This document shows, one piece after another, positions 15,278-25,442 of a DNA stretch of 30,613 nucleotides. Origin of the DNA: Spirogloea muscicola (taxonomy: Eukaryota > Streptophyta > Zygnematophyceae > Spirogloeales > Spirogloeaceae); NCBI GenBank assembly GCA_009602725.1, contig WELB01000202.1, positions 38,445-69,057 of the forward strand, in the 5' to 3' direction. The notes under the pieces are model-generated. The model had not been told where the DNA came from. It did not search any database and was given only the letters and a program-made list of their open reading frames with translations. The position numbers were made by a program, and so were the translations under genes. The stretch's first letter is position 1. Every line of letters starts with the position of its first letter.

Positions 15278-16516
15278 ATGTCGAAGAAGAACAGCCTGGC
15301 GACAGCCAAGCGGCAGCACGAGCACAGCCTCAAGAGTGAGTGAGTGCTGGTCGAGGTGGCTCCTGCTCCCCACGGCTCTGCCTCAGAGGGCTTCCATTGA
15401 GAGTTTACCAGTTCCAGCCAAGGCCCGCCTGAACCAGAGTTCTGAACGCCTGAGCCACTAGTGTTAAACACCAGGGGTGCGCGACCATGGGGTGCTGGGG
15501 TGAACGCCCAGCAAAGATGGAGCTCGCGCTGCTTGCTTCGTAAGTCAGATTCTCAAACACAAAGCGTCGGCCAGGGCGGCCAGTCCGCGTGTCGGCGGCG
15601 CTGGACCAGAGTCAAGGCGCCGCAGTAGAGGGGGGCCTCTATGCCTGCAGCTGGCCTTAGTCCAAGACATGACTTCAGACCCTTCAGATTTGACCCTGGA
15701 CCTGACCTCAACCGCTGAGATTAATTAGCCTAGTCAATCCAGCAGGGCCAGATTTAGCTCTGCTGTACACGCAAGCAGGGATGCTGCTTCTAGGAAGCCT
15801 ATTGACCCATGTCCTGATGACATGCCCACTTCCAGACTCACTGCTTACAGCTGATTTGTTAGGGCTCAATTTTTATGGTCAACTCCTCAAGCCCTGTGAA
15901 ATAATGTCCATGAACCCTGAGAATCAGCTCCGAAGCCTGCAGGACCTGGCAGATGGCAGCGCCCGGCTACTGCCCTCAGCTTACTACATGCTTGCAAGCC
16001 AGCAGCGACAACGGCCTTTCCTCTTTATGATGCTCTGTCGCACTGGTATGCGGCCTTTTCGGTCGACACTGACCAGGTCGCCCTGGATGTGCTGCCCGTG
16101 CACTGCCGTCCGCTGCAGAGGAGCGGGAGCTGAACGAGGCCAAGGCGAGGAAGAGGCAGCGTGCGGAGCAAAAGATGAAGGTCTGTCGGCTTCACTAGCC
16201 ACCAGCAGCAGACCTGGCATTTACTGCATCTCTATTTGACCTGGCTGCTGCCTGCAGTAGCTTAGCTCAGTGGTCTCAGACTGGGCTCGAGGTTCTAGGG
16301 GTTTGAGTCAAGTGCAGTCTGCCTCCCATTGCGGTTGCTCTAGTCTCCGCCACTCACGTTGCCGCCTCCTTGCAATCGCAGGTGGACAGCGGCGCCAAGA
16401 TCAAGAAGCGACGGAAGGGCTTCAAGGTGGCGAAGAAGCGCAAGGTGCAAGTGAAGGGTGGCACCGCGGAGAAGAAGGGTAGTAAGGCGGTAAACCAGGT
16501 CATGGAGCTTGATTGA
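15278..16516 (+). CDS. Small Lys/Arg-rich protein (84 aa), 3 exons
   Basis: Exons 15278-15335, 16119-16180 and 16382-16516 join in phase (GT-AG, introns 783 and 201 bp). The protein starts MSKKNSLATAKRQHEHSLK, continues with a charged helix-like stretch ELNEAKARKRQRAEQKMK and ends with very basic sequence (KIKKRRKGFKVAKKRKVQVK) and an acidic tail MELD. Repeated KKRRK/KKRK clusters would serve as nuclear or nucleolar localisation signals, suggesting an RNA- or ribosome-biogenesis-associated role; this is inference from composition. I do not recognise a named family. The gene reads divergently from the CDPK. The conserved look rests on clean phase across two introns and on the absence of stops in a short ORF. 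Confidence 0.68.
16263..16309 (+). repeat. tRNA-like A and B boxes (possible SINE relic) in intron 2
   Basis: tagctcagtgg (16263-16273) matches the pol III A-box consensus and ggtttgagtc (16300-16309) is one mismatch from the B-box ggttcgantc. The spacing (37 bases between box starts) is shorter than in a normal tRNA and neither D-stem nor acceptor stem pairs, so this is not a functional tRNA; a tRNA-derived SINE fragment is possible. Confidence 0.3.
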
Positions 16517-17331
16517 GCACGCATTGGCGAGTATCCCAAGCGCCCAACAGACAAGGAGCCAGCTTGATCTGCCGTCCAAGGATGGCCGCAGCAGGCATGC
16601 CAGTGACTAGTAGCTCGAAGCCCCTGCAGGCGTGCAAGGGGGTGCCAGCAGCATTTCAACGTTCTTATCAGGGACCCCGGCTGAAGGGGCGCCTCATGAG
16701 AGGACCCGCTTAGGCACTGAAGTTCGTATACAGATTTTACAGACAATACAGTTACAGACCCCTGGTTCCTGCTCGAGCAGCCAAGGCGAAATTCCTGTCT
16801 GCACCTTGTCAAAGTCAAGTCCCCCTGGGAACGCATGCCAGTTACAGGTGAGGGGGGAGTCGCTAGTGACAGACCATTTCCTTCACTAGTGCTTCCAGCC
16901 ATAAGCAGATCAAGCAAGCTAGAGTCATTCGCTACAGTCGATCTGATACTGACTAGCAGATCAAAAAATGTAGAGGCAATTTGTTACACTGAATCTCATA
17001 CTTGATCAGCAGAGATCCAGGTCTAGGCTTCAGCTTACAGATCTCCTTGACAGTGAGGAAGCAAAGCTGGCAAAGCTGGCAGCAATGGCTTCATGTATGG
17101 CTAAGGTGGAGCTAGGACAGGACTTGTTGGCTGCGAGATCTAAGGCCAACATATCAGCCATGGCCTGATTGCCATGAAGAAACCCGCAGTAATGTGCTAC
17201 ACTTAAGAGCCCTATCACTGAGCGGCGTATATTTGCGAGTATGGACGCGTAGCAGCAATTGCTATACTGTCCTCCATTGGCACTCCATCTACTCACGTTG
17301 AAGTAAGGTGGCAAGTGTCCTCTTGAGGGAG
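16517..17331. other. Convergent intergenic region, no gene seen
   Basis: Lies between the 3' ends of two convergent genes. Frames here have no domain. A TTACA on the plus strand near 17033 (TGTAA on minus) may be the polyadenylation signal of the minus-strand gene ending at 17332. Confidence 0.4.
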
Positions 17332-18616
17332 TCAGGTCTCGGGTTTGTAGAAGGTTACACACTGGAGCACGTTGCAGGCGTCGTTCCAGTCGCTGCTGGC
17401 GAACTGGAACTGCACACCAAGCTCCCGGTATGCAATGAGGACCGGCCCAGACGACCGGCCGCCAGCCTTGGTCTCCGGCTCGCCCAGGAGCCGCACGACA
17501 TCTCCGCTTGTCATGTCCAGCCTGGGGGCAAGCCAGCAGAGTCCGCTCAAAATTGACAGCCTTTGGCAAGTCCCACAATTTTGTTCCTGAACATGAGCAT
17601 CTTGAGCGGAAAGTGCATCATGCGTCCCAAGCTTCGCTGCCACAGCTTGGGTCTAGACTGCAGCCAATGTATGACTTGAAGAAGAAGGTCCAATCTGGGT
17701 ATCTTATAGGTAGTAGAAGAAGGTCCAATCTGGGTATCTTATAGGTAGTGTGTTGCAGCTTTGATGATCTGTGCAACAGCCTGTTTGTGGAGGCAAATGA
17801 CTAACGAGCCCCATTGTCCAGACTTGAACTAGGGTACTCCGCACTGCACCCAAAGCGTGGCCCTCAGCGAGCATATCCCGTACTTGTCCATGCGAGAGCA
17901 AGCGTGCCAGATGGACTGCTGCAGCGTAGCGGGCGAGGAAGGCCTCTGACATGCAAGTGCTGCGGCGGTGCTTGCACTAGGCCGCCTGGCGGCGGGCAGC
18001 TCTGGACTCTGCTCCCTGACCTAACAAAGCTCGACCTCAACCTGCGCTTCCCAGTCAGCTGCTTTCCAGGATCGCGGGGCTGGAGCGCAGCTCGTCTGGC
18101 CGGCTCCACCGGCGACTGACTTTGACTCGTGCTCGCTGAGCGGGTCAGCTTCGCAGCCGGTGACGAACAGCTGTCAATGTGCTTGCCTTTGTACTTGACC
18201 ATTCAGGCCCTCCATCACCCAAGACACACACCATTCCACCGGCGGGGCTCGGGTTTCGGGTTTAGGATATAGGATTGGGTTTAGGGGTTTAGGGGTATAG
18301 GGGTTTGGGGATGTAGGGTTCAGCTCGGCCAGGGCGCGGTCGCTGACCTGAGGCCGCTCGGAAGCGGGAGCGGGCAGCGCCCGAAGCCCTGCGCGGAGTT
18401 GTAGGCGTGCACGGCGGCCAGCGAGCCGCCCTCGAAGCAGAGCGAGAGGCCGGCTCTGCGGAAGCTGCAGTATCTGCAGGCGGGGCGGCCGGCGGCCGCC
18501 GGGTAATCCTTGACCTCTGGCGGGCCCTCCGGGCCGTGGTCGGCCAGCCAGGCGGCGAGCGCGGCGTCGTCCTCGGGAGCGCCCAGGAGGTCGACCAGGG
18601 CGCCGATGTCTGGCAT
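17332..18616 (-). CDS. Conserved-looking protein of unknown function with two related halves, 2 exons
   Basis: Exons 18616-18348 and 17521-17332 join (GTCAGC donor, CCCCCAG acceptor) to 152 aa. Each half opens with a similar motif: LVDLLGAPEDD near the N terminus and DVVRLLGEPETKAGGR after the splice. Between them are GLSLCFEGGSLAAVHAYN and PLPSGL; the second half continues VLIAYRELGVQFQF and DWNDA and ends TFYKPET. The alternation of hydrophobic strand-like segments suggests a small alpha/beta fold with an internal duplication. I recall no firm family name or function. No signal peptide or membrane helix is visible. The 826-bp intron is unusually long for this window and holds tandem and telomere-like repeats. 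Confidence 0.7.
17681..17750. repeat. 35-bp tandem duplication in an intron
   Basis: Two head-to-tail copies (17681-17715 and 17716-17750) starting gaagaaggtccaatctgggt differ only at the last base. They lie inside the intron of the minus-strand two-exon gene. Confidence 0.92.
18176..18235. repeat. Short diverged copy of sequence at about 26339-26398
   Basis: atgtgcttgcctttgtactt and the following caggccctccatcaccca resemble atgtgctcaccttctgactt and caggcccccccatcacta at 26339-26385, which directly precede the LINE-like coding remnant there. It is probably a retroelement-derived fragment. Confidence 0.4.
18250..18320. repeat. Degenerate telomere-like (TTTAGGG) repeat
   Basis: The plus strand reads a series of gggttt-agg units with two exact TTTAGGG (18280-18286, 18288-18294) and several variants. 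It sits inside the intron of the minus-strand gene, about 30 bp past its donor site. Confidence 0.75.
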
Positions 18617-18794
18617 GCGGGGCGGCGGCGGCGGCGGCAGCGAGTCCGACGAAGCAGCTGAGGCTCGCCCCTGCCTGAGGCGCCTGGCTCAGCTCCAGAG
18701 CTGGTGTTCTCACAGACACGGCTGGAAGAGCCGCACCGGAACCGAGTCACAGCTCAATGACCCTCCAAGCTTCTCAATAAGGAAAGAAATCAAA

Positions 18795-19160
18795 GAATCT
18801 TCCAGTAGATGGCTGTGATGGCCAGCCCGGGAGAAAGAAAATGAACAACCTCCGCAGGGGCCAGAAAAGCGTTGAAGCAACAGTGACTCAAGAGGCCACG
18901 TAAGGCCTCTCAATAAGGCCAGCTCGTGAACAAGGTCAATGCATGGTACCTACTCCTCCTCCTACTGGCAGATGGTTACATAACGCGCCACCCCGACAAG
19001 AGCGATGTCAGCCTTCACAGAAGCAAGCAAGCGCGGCCAGATTGACTGGTGGCTGAGAGAGGCCAGCCCGAAAGGAATGGGTGCCAAGTACTAAGACAGC
19101 AGCAAGGAGATTCTCAGTAACCTCTAGTCAGAAGATGCAAGTCTGAATAGCTAGAAGCAG
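18795..19160. repeat. Composite dispersed repeat, copy B
   Basis: Shares the ordered blocks of copy A at 13.9-14.29 kb: cttccagtaga, ggccagcccgggagaaaga, gcggccagattgactggtgg (19034 on), ctaagacagcagcaagga, ctcagtaacctctagtcag and gatgcaagtctgaatagct. The span and order are the same, with internal rearrangement and deletion. Non-coding. Confidence 0.65.
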
Positions 19161-20468
19161 CGGCCATGGGGGTGGCCCACCAGTAGCAGAAAAGCGTGAC
19201 TCTGGTAACGACAGACAAGATTGCAAAGCCAGCCTGCGCCGCTGGCCTCTGCAGTTTGTACAGAAAACATACGAAAGATGCTATCCACTTTGCCGCCTCC
19301 GAGTGCGAAATGTTGTAGGAGGTGAAGACAAGGTGCTCCTACTGCATGCCCTTTGACGAGTCCAAATGAGACCAAGCAGATCAACCCGCAGCTTCACAAT
19401 GCCTTTGCAACGAGTTGGCTTGAAATATGTTCATGCATATTCCAGGAGTGTGCTGGCAATTGCTGGTCTTTCTTCCCAGACAGCTTCTTGCCAGTTACTG
19501 CACATGGTGGTGCAAGTTGGAGCTGGCAAAGACAGGCCAGCTCTCAAGAGCTTGTTCTGAGCACACCCTTGGACTGCCTTTATGTAAAGTACCTGAACCC
19601 TACCCCATGAGCTCTAAACCATTGTCTACACTGACGGCTGTGTGAAGGGAGACGACATCATTTGCTGTGGAAAGAGTGGCCGTGACCTAACGAGAGACGA
19701 ATGTAGCCTTCGCAGTAACAACCTCAGAGGTCCTTTCTAACCTGAACAGCACGATCTAGATCTCTTTGTGCTGCCCAGCCAGAGCTGTCCTCTTCATGTT
19801 CTTATACGAGCAACTTTCAGATACGAGCCGAGCTTTCTCATAGTGTTCTTTGGGATGAGCGGAAAAAGACGTCATGAGGAGAGGGCGGTCGCTGTGAGAG
19901 GCCAGCCCAGAGAAAAGAAGAGCACATGACTGTGCTTGCCAGATCACCGCTGCCAGCATATACGACTTGACATCATATTTGCACATATGGTTTATATTTC
20001 TGATTTGCAATTTCACATCTGAGTGCAGCCGTTACTGTTATGTCCTGACGGCACTTGCAAGGAGCACCTCGGGTGCACTTCTAACAAGCATCCTAAACAC
20101 GGCTGTTGGTGACGGTGGTACCAATCTACGCAAGCAACTTCTACGGAAGCTGACAACTATTTGCGACATGACTTTGTCATTCATACCTTTGTGATTATCA
20201 TACACACAAGAGCATACCAAAAGCCCCTCCCGCTCGTCACTACCAACCCGTCTTAAGAAGGCAGTTGTATGGCCGCCTAGAGGGTACTCTGCTTGCGTAG
20301 CCTAGGATTTGTCAAAAGCTCTTGCGCTGGCTCAGAACGCAGATGCTCTGAAACATACCCATGGGCGACAAGACCATGAGGCAAAGAATGCAGACCTAAA
20401 GACTTGCGGACCACCCTAAAGTGCAGTCACAGCGCATCAGTTTGCTAATAAGTAATGACAAAGATGAT
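19161..20468. other. Gene-free stretch with repeat fragments
   Basis: About 1.3 kb downstream (3') of the ABC1 kinase gene. It contains a further fragment of the repeat family near 19880-19925 (gagaggccagcccagagaaa). Open frames such as 19366-19560 lack a domain or any splice support. Confidence 0.4.
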
Positions 20469-23400
20469 CTACACCTTCTTTGACCACTGATGAAGCGCTT
20501 TTGAAAGGTAAAGAACCGCAGCCTCTGATGCGTTGCCCTTGTACAACTTTACGGAGCACTTGCCTATGTCTATGCCTGTTTTTCTGGCTTCAGGACGACC
20601 CATCATATCAGCCAAAAGTGGGAGCCAGAGTTCTGGTGCAGAGCCCACCGCAGTCCCCGCGGCCTGCAGGCCGAGTCTCAGGCGCTTGACAAGCCTCTCT
20701 TGCTGCGAACGTGGTAGCAACAATATATCATCATGAGCTCTGGCCCCAGCTTCTCTGCTCTGTCAGTGCTCTCATGGCTTGTCATTTGCGACAACACCAA
20801 GATGCTCATCAAGTCAAGCAGGGGGTGATGGAAGTACTGCATGCCTTCATCAAGCAGCAGTTAATTGCTACTTGGTAAGGGAGCGGCGCATGCGCACCTC
20901 TGACAGGGAGCCTGAAGGCTGCGCAGCATGTTCAGATCCCTCTGCGCTTGTTTGGCCTGCAAGTGCCTCCTGCTGCGCTTCTTGCTGATCTTGATTTAGC
21001 TCAATGGAAGCCGAATGCTCCAGTGAGCCAGCCGAGTACAAGCTCTCCTGCAGATGCTGCAAGCTGCTCTGCGGCCCAGCCTGCCACTGTCTCGCCTCTA
21101 CTCGCCTCAACCACTCGCCCTGCCACGACTCTTTCAGAACACTGTCCAGAGCACCGACAACGTCCCTTACCAACACCGTACGGACAGGCCTCCCAGCCTC
21201 TCAGAATACGTAGTCCAGCATGTCAGACGTTGCAGAGGCTACTGCTCGCCTGTCAAAGGAGCCCCTGATGCCCTCCTCATCTGGGGACGTCCTTCTAGAG
21301 GTGCCGCTAGGGACTTGCTGTGACAGAGGGCTTGCAGTTCCAGCAACTGCTGTCACCTGAATCAAAGGCAGCTAGGCAATCTTACAAATGGCTCGTGAAT
21401 ACAGTCGATGAGAAAGTAATGAGCTCAACGAAGTAAAAGAGTAATAAGTGATTACTTCGTTGAGCTAGTTCTGTGGTTATAATTCAATTCGGTCCAAGTA
21501 CTGAAACACATGTCATCAGGCTGCAGCTCAACAGACAGTATGCAAGAGATTGTAGTCACCAGGCGCTCCAAACGGCCCCATCTGATGGAGCCATTGGGGC
21601 GGAAGAGCAGCTCCAGAAGAATGCTGCGCATCTCGGGGTCAGGGTCCGAGAGCAGACGGCCAACTATGAAAGGGTAGGCACTGGCAACTACCTGCTACAG
21701 CAAGCTGATGGCATTGTTTAGACAAGAACGGCTCTGTGACTTGCAGTGCTTCAAGCATACGCATGTATAGTGTGACAGCTTCTTCCATCGGGGTACAAGA
21801 ATTAGACATAAATGCTCGGTGCCTTGTGCTCTGAGGTACAGCAATGTGGCGCCACCAAGGAGTCAATAGAAGAGCACCAGCAGTGAACCTTGAACTCCGG
21901 GTCCAGCGTTGTTGCAGTCCCTTCTAAAGAGCCCGAATGACCATGGCGAACTCAGCAGGGAGCCTGAAGTTGAATTGCTGCATCACCGTTGACAGCTGTG
22001 TGATGATGCCCTGAAGCGGAACGCCAGATCAAAGAGCAGGTCAGAGAGGACCTAAGAACACTTCTGCTTGCAGAGCATGTAGCAGCCACTAAACAACCTC
22101 CCTTTCTTAAGTTGCAAATTGCAAGTCTAAAGTCCTAATCATTAAGGGACTGGAGCTTATACACTTGACATGTAAAGAGCCGGTAAAGGAGGATGTCATG
22201 TAAACTCCACACCAGAGTTGCCCACAACTGTGCCGCATGCAGATGCAGCCGATGGCCCATCACAGCTGCAGGAAGACACCAGCCCTCAAACCCTGATCTA
22301 TTCTGACCTGGAAGTCCATGTTGGAGCGGCTCCCCTCGACTCCAAAAGACTCACGCAACGCTCTCGCTACAGGCACCAAGTCCGACCCAAGAGGGAGGAA
22401 GCCCAGCACTTCGAAGTCTCTTGCAAGCCCAAGTGCGTCTCGATTTACAAAATGGACCAACTGAAAAGAAAATTCATGGCACAAGCGCTAGTATTATCAG
22501 AACTAGAGCAGCATAGACCAATCAGCAGAGACGCTGGCTAGGCTACTGTCAGCGAGAAGAGAATCAAGGTCGAATGACAGTCTGATTCTTTGCCTAAGGA
22601 GCTTAGCAACGGAAGGTTGCTCCAAACCGTTCGTATTAGCCCGATGCGGTACTCTCGGCGCATTTCGCTCATCATTCCAAAGTCAAAGTAGGCCAACTGT
22701 CCCATGTGCGTCACAACCAAGTTCCCAGGATGTGGGTCCGCATGGAAAAAGCCCTGCTCAAGCAGCTGCTTCAGAGAGCACAGGACGCCCTGCAGGTCAT
22801 GCAGGCAGGATGAGACCTTTCTGTACTATCATACTGGTAGTACAAATGCAGCAACCAAGGCCATATTTGTGTGTCCAGGCTCAGCACAGGCTCAGCATAG
22901 AGAGTACAAGTGGAGCCGAACACACACTTGGTCCACGAGCTGCTGCGTATTCAGATGCGCTTGAGCCAGAGCGGCATGGTCTGTCAGCTTGATTCCATCC
23001 ACCCACTCCATCGTCAGGACCCCCCTGCTTGTCAAGTCCCAGTAAATGCTGGGCACCTTCACGCCTCTGTCATTTGCCTTTGCATCAGAGTCTCCTGCTC
23101 ACGTGCATCGGCTGACACATGTAAGCATTGGTTATCACAATCTGCGACTTCTGATTGTGGCTCGTTTTGTTGAGGCCGGAGATGATTGGGTATGGATCGC
23201 GACATTGTGGTAGCCAAGACATCGCCTCTTCAATAAAGGACCACACTATTAGCTTGCCAAAGGCTGGTGAAGAACCACAGAAGTGTACAGGTATGCCTAT
23301 CCTGCTTCGAAGCTAGCAATCTGATCTTACCTGCAGCATACAACCTCGCAAAGCGCTCTGCGTTGTTGGCCTCCTTTATGTAGTCCACCTCCTCAAACAT

Positions 23401-25051
23401 CCTGCCGACCATCTCGTCCACTATAGCCACCACATCGCTCCTCCACTTGAGATACTTCTGAAGCCAGGGTTTCTGTAACCAGGAGCCCAACGTCCGCAGA
23501 AGGTGTGCGTCTAAGGCCAGCCGTGTGGCCATGCCGGGTCGCTGCACTTTCACAGCCACTATTTCGCCACTGGGGAGGTGGGCTGCAACAAGGAAGGTCA
23601 TGCCATTCAGCTGGTTCCCAGCACCTCACAAGCTTGCATATAAATCACAGACCTTACAAATGATGGCTCAAAGTAGTTGCAGGGACTGCCAGAGGAGATG
23701 GACCATGGTCCTTGTGCTGAAAAGGAGTGTAGACCTTTGTAGACCTGTCCCAGCGAAGCTGCGGCAACTGGCATTGGACTTATGTCTTGAAAGAGAGTCT
23801 TAACAGGAGCCCCTAGCTGGTGCTCCAAGAACCTGATTGCCTCTGGAGTGGGAAATGGTGGTATCTGGTCCTGCAATGGCAGCAAAGGCGTTTCGTACTG
23901 AGCTATCTCCAAGTCATGCAGTCGTCCTAGGCAGATGCTTGAACTTGTAGCCAATGTAGTCAAGCATTCCAATGAGCTCCATAAGTGCACTGGTGAAGGA
24001 GCCCCTTGAGTATTCATCCGGTGCAAGAAGCTGGCAAACACTTTCTCTAGCAATTTGGCAAAAATTTCAAAAAGGTGGAGGACCAGTTATTGTCTCCACC
24101 TGCAACTTTGCAAGCTCAAAGCAGTACTCAGGTGGCAGAAAGTCCGGCCTGGTGCTGAGGGCTTGACCTAGCTGCAACAAGCAGCACCAAACACCAGCAC
24201 CGGGTGTAGCAAGTAAAGTTGCTGTCTTGTGTGCTTACAGGAGAGCGTGCTGCATAGAGATTGCTGGGTGAATCTCCAAGCCTTTATAAGGAGTGCGAGT
24301 ACTAAGTGGCGGAGTACTAAGTACTTGCGACGTGGCCTGACTGTGCCAGCTTACGTCTTAGAGCTGAATTACATATCAGAAGCCCCGCAGCCACAGGCAA
24401 GAATTACCGAGCTACTAGAATCTGGACAGCCTGGACATAATCCTCACTGTATGCCAGCGTTTATGCAAGGCTTACCTTCACATAGAATGGCCCAAGCCTG
24501 ATAAGAGCGCATCGCAGCTGCATTTTCAGGTTCAAGCCCAGCATTAGGCAAGAATCACTGCAGGAGTAAAAGTACCTTGACTGCACGGACCCTGTGATTG
24601 CATTCAGTATAGCCACTTAGGCTCAAACAATGAAGAGTACCACTAAAAGTCCAAGGGACTCACATTATCGGCTCGCCCTTTTATGTCCTTAACAGTGTAT
24701 CGGCCAATCTGTAGCAAAGCAGCCTCCCACAGAAGCAACACAGCTCTGCGGAGTAAAAGCAGCGGTCTCCACTTATAGTACTCCGCAAAGGCCTCGGGAT
24801 CATAGTGTTGCCACACTGGAGGACTGGTCCTGTTCTCTATACCCGAGAGATGGACGCCTCTTCCAACCTTTTCATCGTCATGCTCAACTGTCATCCTCTT
24901 GGCATTCCCAGGAACACGCCTTTCAGAATGGGGTGACACAGCCTCCTCATTTGGCGCAGTTGTATCACGAATATGCGGAAGAGCGGGGTCATGGAGGACT
25001 GCCTGTGCCCTACTCCGCGTGCCCCATGGATGGACAGGCCCTGCACTTGAG
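20469..25051 (-). CDS. ABC1/ADCK (UbiB-family) atypical kinase, plastid-type, with two disruptive lesions
   Basis: Twelve exons were traced: 25051-24664, 24517-24476, 24171-24100, 23870-23735, 23582-23331, 23094-22928, 22789-22628, 22460-22308, 22010-21889, 21691-21560, 21356-20898 and 20759-20469 (about 790 aa). Family role: atypical protein-like kinases of plastids and mitochondria acting in quinone/prenyl-lipid metabolism and plastoglobule function. Motifs: [35 protein letters not shown] (KxGQ), [10 protein letters not shown] (Ala-rich loop), [45 protein letters not shown] and FDFGMM. The kinase core is intact. Exon 22010-21889 has 122 bases between two phase-0 borders: a stop (TAG, 21926-21924) interrupts VIRAL, and the expected [13 protein letters not shown] resumes in another frame. 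Exon 21356-20898 has an in-frame TGA (21203-21201) between LDYVF and [15 protein letters not shown]. The 5' end is uncertain; frame 25442-25110 may be an earlier exon. Confidence 0.85.
21201..21203 (-). other. In-frame TGA in ABC1 kinase exon 11
   Basis: The codon follows DMLDYVF; the same frame continues for more than 100 residues ([20 protein letters not shown] and on) to a phase-0 donor. A Ser codon (TCA) one base away would restore a natural-looking sequence. Confidence 0.8.
21422..21466. repeat. Perfect 15-bp hairpin in an ABC1 kinase intron
   Basis: Arms agctcaacgaagtaa (21422-21436) and ttacttcgttgagct (21452-21466) are exact complements with a 15-base AT-rich loop. It lies in the intron 21357-21559. 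Confidence 0.92.
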
Positions 25052-25109
25052 CTGCAACAAGACAATGATAGGACGTCAGAACCCGTGGCACAAGCTCATA
25101 TTGCACCAG

Positions 25110-25442
25110 CTAAATGCTAAGTTGCTTGCAATGGCCTGATGAGAGTGTTGAAGGCGGCAACATTGCCAGCTTTTCATCCACAATTCTGCGCAGAGTCTGA
25201 TCAAGCAGTAATAAAGTTGCAGTACCATTGAAACGCCGTTCCAAGTCCTCGGCAGAGTGTGGAAAGCTTCGGGGTAATGGCAACGGTGGGATGTCCTTGT
25301 GATTGAGCAGCTTTCGAAAGGAGGGTCCCGTCCTGCACGAGCAGCACTGCACAGAGGCAGTCACGAGGAGCGGGTTGGCTGTGGCGTCCAGGCACATGGA
25401 TGGCTTGTCAAACATAAGCCCATTGTTGGACACTAACAACAT
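25110..25442 (-). other. Possible upstream exon of the ABC1 kinase gene
   Basis: The minus-strand frame includes RKLLNHKDIPPLPLPRSFPH and ERRFNGTATLLLLDQTLRRI, which reads like coding sequence, and it lies directly upstream of a strong acceptor (TTGTCTTGTTGCAG before 25051). The only in-phase donor I can see (AT|GTTGCC) is weak, so the join is unproven. No transit peptide was found upstream. Confidence 0.35.

Noticed and set aside
15781-16239. 153-codon plus-strand frame
   Set aside because: It lies over intron 1, exon 2 and part of intron 2 of the small basic protein gene, in a frame without domain signal.
16255-16330. tRNA gene
   Set aside because: The D-stem, T-stem and acceptor do not pair; only the box sequences resemble a tRNA.
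21201-21203. Selenocysteine recoding of the in-frame TGA
   Set aside because: ABC1 kinases are not known selenoproteins, a frameshift is also present upstream, and no SECIS-like element was recognised.
21201-21203. Variant genetic code in which TGA is sense
   Set aside because: M23 peptidase, TRM61, CDPK and two other genes here end at TGA exactly where the family C terminus is expected.
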